From JBFLVQ01 sp040758525 (GTDB lineage Bacteria > Acidobacteriota > Blastocatellia > Chloracidobacteriales > JADJPF01), in NCBI GenBank assembly GCA_040758525.1, contig JBFLVQ010000142.1:1-15859 (forward strand): a stretch of 15,859 nucleotides of DNA, in the 5' to 3' direction. Positions 14,780-15,859 of the stretch are shown one piece after another; the first letter of the stretch is position 1, and every line of letters starts with the position of its first letter. Below the pieces are notes generated by a model, which saw only the letters and a list, made by a program, of their open reading frames with translations, had not been told where the DNA came from and ran no database searches. A program made the position numbers and the translations under genes.

Positions 14780-15733
14780 ATGAAAATAGCGGCGATCATT
14801 CTTCTACTCCTTTCATTGAGCAGCACTTCAGTTGTAGTTGGCCAATTTCAACAACACTCTCCTAGTAATTCCGAAGAGGAAGAGAGTGATGCAGTAATCA
14901 AAGTGACTACTGTCAATGTTGGCTTACCTGTCACTGTTTTTAATGAGAAAGGGCAGTTTGTGCCAAATCTCAAGCGTGACAATTTTCGTGTCTTTGAGAA
15001 CAATCGGCCTCAACCAATCCTTGAATTCCAAGCACAATCGGACCTACCTCTCAATGTCGCATTATTAATGGATACCTCGACCAGTGTGCGCAACCGCTTA
15101 GAGTTCGAGAAGGTAGCAATCAAACAGTTCCTTGGTGGGGTATTGCAAGGCTCGCGTGATCGTGTCTCTTTCTTTACTTTCGATAATACCATACAGTTGC
15201 GGGAAGACTTTACCAATGATATCCCCAAGCTACTTAAGACGGTTGATGAGATTAAGGTTGCAGGTGGACAAACCAGCCTTTATGACGCCATTCATAAGGT
15301 TTGCCGTGAGAAGATGAGTCGTAGTAGTTCACGCCGACGTGTGATTGTCGCCATTACCGATGGTGCCGACACTAACAGTGTTCATACGCTAGATCAGGCA
15401 ATTACTATTGCTCAACGCACGGAGACTTCTGTTTATGGTATTAGTACTAAAGGTGGCTCAGTATTTCGAGTAGAAGGCTCGCCTTATCTCAATGCCGATG
15501 ACCGTGATCTACGTAAACTATGCCGAGACACTGGTGGTGACGTCTTCTTTCCTGATAGCCCAGAGGAGCTTAATGCTGCTTTTCGCCTTGTCACTGAGTT
15601 TCTACGTAATCAATATTGGTTAGTCTATGAACCATCAGCAGGCACAGATGGAAAATACCGTGAGATCGAGGTACGTATTGTTGGTAAAAAGGGGCTCTCT
15701 GCTCTGACACGACGCGGTTATGTTGCTAAATAG
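14780..15733 (+). CDS. Secreted VWFA-domain protein (Acidobacteria-type)
   Basis: A 317-residue exported protein. An N-terminal signal peptide (M, K, then hydrophobic residues 3-20) has no lipobox Cys. A short acidic linker SEEEESD (31-37) follows, then a beta-rich segment with VFNEKGQFVPNL (53-64), and a von Willebrand A domain from about residue 88. The metal-ion site is complete: DTSTS (98-102), T165 and D194 in TDGADT. This layout matches the VWFA-related domain family expanded in Acidobacteria; its ligands are unknown. The ATG at 14780 is chosen because it opens the signal peptide; the frame is open back to 14642 but that part looks non-coding. No strong ribosome-binding site is seen. 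Bases 14644-14779 show no clear promoter. Confidence 0.85.
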   Translation: MKIAAIILLLLSLSSTSVVVGQFQQHSPSNSEEEESDAVIKVTTVNVGLPVTVFNEKGQFVPNLKRDNFRVFENNRPQPILEFQAQSDLPLNVALLMDTSTSVRNRLEFEKVAIKQFLGGVLQGSRDRVSFFTFDNTIQLREDFTNDIPKLLKTVDEIKVAGGQTSLYDAIHKVCREKMSRSSSRRRVIVAITDGADTNSVHTLDQAITIAQRTETSVYGISTKGGSVFRVEGSPYLNADDRDLRKLCRDTGGDVFFPDSPEELNAAFRLVTEFLRNQYWLVYEPSAGTDGKYREIEVRIVGKKGLSALTRRGYVAK

Positions 15734-15740
15734 TGACACT

Positions 15741-15764
15741 CCGCACGCGCTAAAAGCGCGGCGG
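15741..15764. terminator. Hairpin between convergent genes, possible two-way terminator
   Basis: CCGC and CGCGCT pair with AGCGCG and GCGG around an AAA loop, with one bulged A at 15745. CTTCTT follows on the plus strand. It lies between the stop of the VWFA gene and the stop of the probable convergent gene. Confidence 0.45.
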
Positions 15765-15777
15765 CTTCTTGCGAACA

Positions 15778-15859
15778 TTAGAAGCACCCACGGATAAGCG
15801 AAACTCGCAGTAATTGCAGCGTGGCTGCTACCGCATTGAGTTCGTAGTTGCCAGCGAAT
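15778..15859 (-). CDS. Possible C-terminal fragment of a convergent gene
   Basis: The minus strand reads open from the window edge to a TAA at 15778-15780, giving about 26 residues that end in LQLLRVSLIRGCF. The composition is like a C-terminal helix, and the hairpin just beyond fits a gene end. It is too short to assign a family; another minus-strand frame is also open here, so the call is weak. Confidence 0.3.
   Translation of the reverse strand, partial: FAGNYELNAVAATLQLLRVSLIRGCF

Overview
The window looks like ordinary chromosome from a moderate-GC bacterium, most likely an Acidobacteriota member. The best single clue is the last complete gene, a secreted VWFA-domain protein of the type expanded in Acidobacteria. 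The YtxH-type stress protein, the IleRS with an HMGT signature and the crotonase/AtuA-rich catabolic operon fit but do not prove it. No plasmid, phage, CRISPR or insertion-sequence features are visible.

Left edge (1-710): a tRNA-Gly(CCC) gene on the minus strand, directly preceded on the same strand by a small PD-(D/E)XK endonuclease of the I-Ssp6803I homing type. The reading frame of the endonuclease runs into the tRNA and takes its stop codon from it.

Minus-strand catabolic operon (6598 down to 681): a TTGACA-type promoter, seven tightly spaced genes and a terminator-like hairpin. In transcription order the genes are enoyl-CoA hydratase, PaaG-like enoyl-CoA isomerase, BioY biotin transporter, a small dual-specificity phosphatase resembling plant glucan phosphatases (SEX4/LSF2), 3-hydroxyacyl-CoA dehydrogenase, a second enoyl-CoA hydratase, and an AtuA/DUF1446 protein. 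Together they suggest beta-oxidation of an unusual acyl-CoA (isoprenoid, branched or aromatic-derived) with a biotin-dependent carboxylation step. The acyl-CoA dehydrogenase, thiolase and carboxylase are not in the window.

Plus-strand housekeeping genes (6677-14643): cysS, with a promoter placed so that the transcript would start at its ATG; a YtxH protein and a membrane-anchored coiled-coil protein (a ytxH/ytxG-like pair); a terminator; then ileS-lspA-lgt-rluD. This last group combines isoleucyl-tRNA synthesis, lipoprotein maturation (Lgt acts before LspA) and rRNA pseudouridylation. RluD has no ATG, GTG or TTG before its S4 domain and appears to start at an AUA codon overlapping the lgt stop codon.

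Right edge (14780-15859): the secreted VWFA protein, a hairpin, and the probable C-terminal end of a convergent minus-strand gene cut off by the window.
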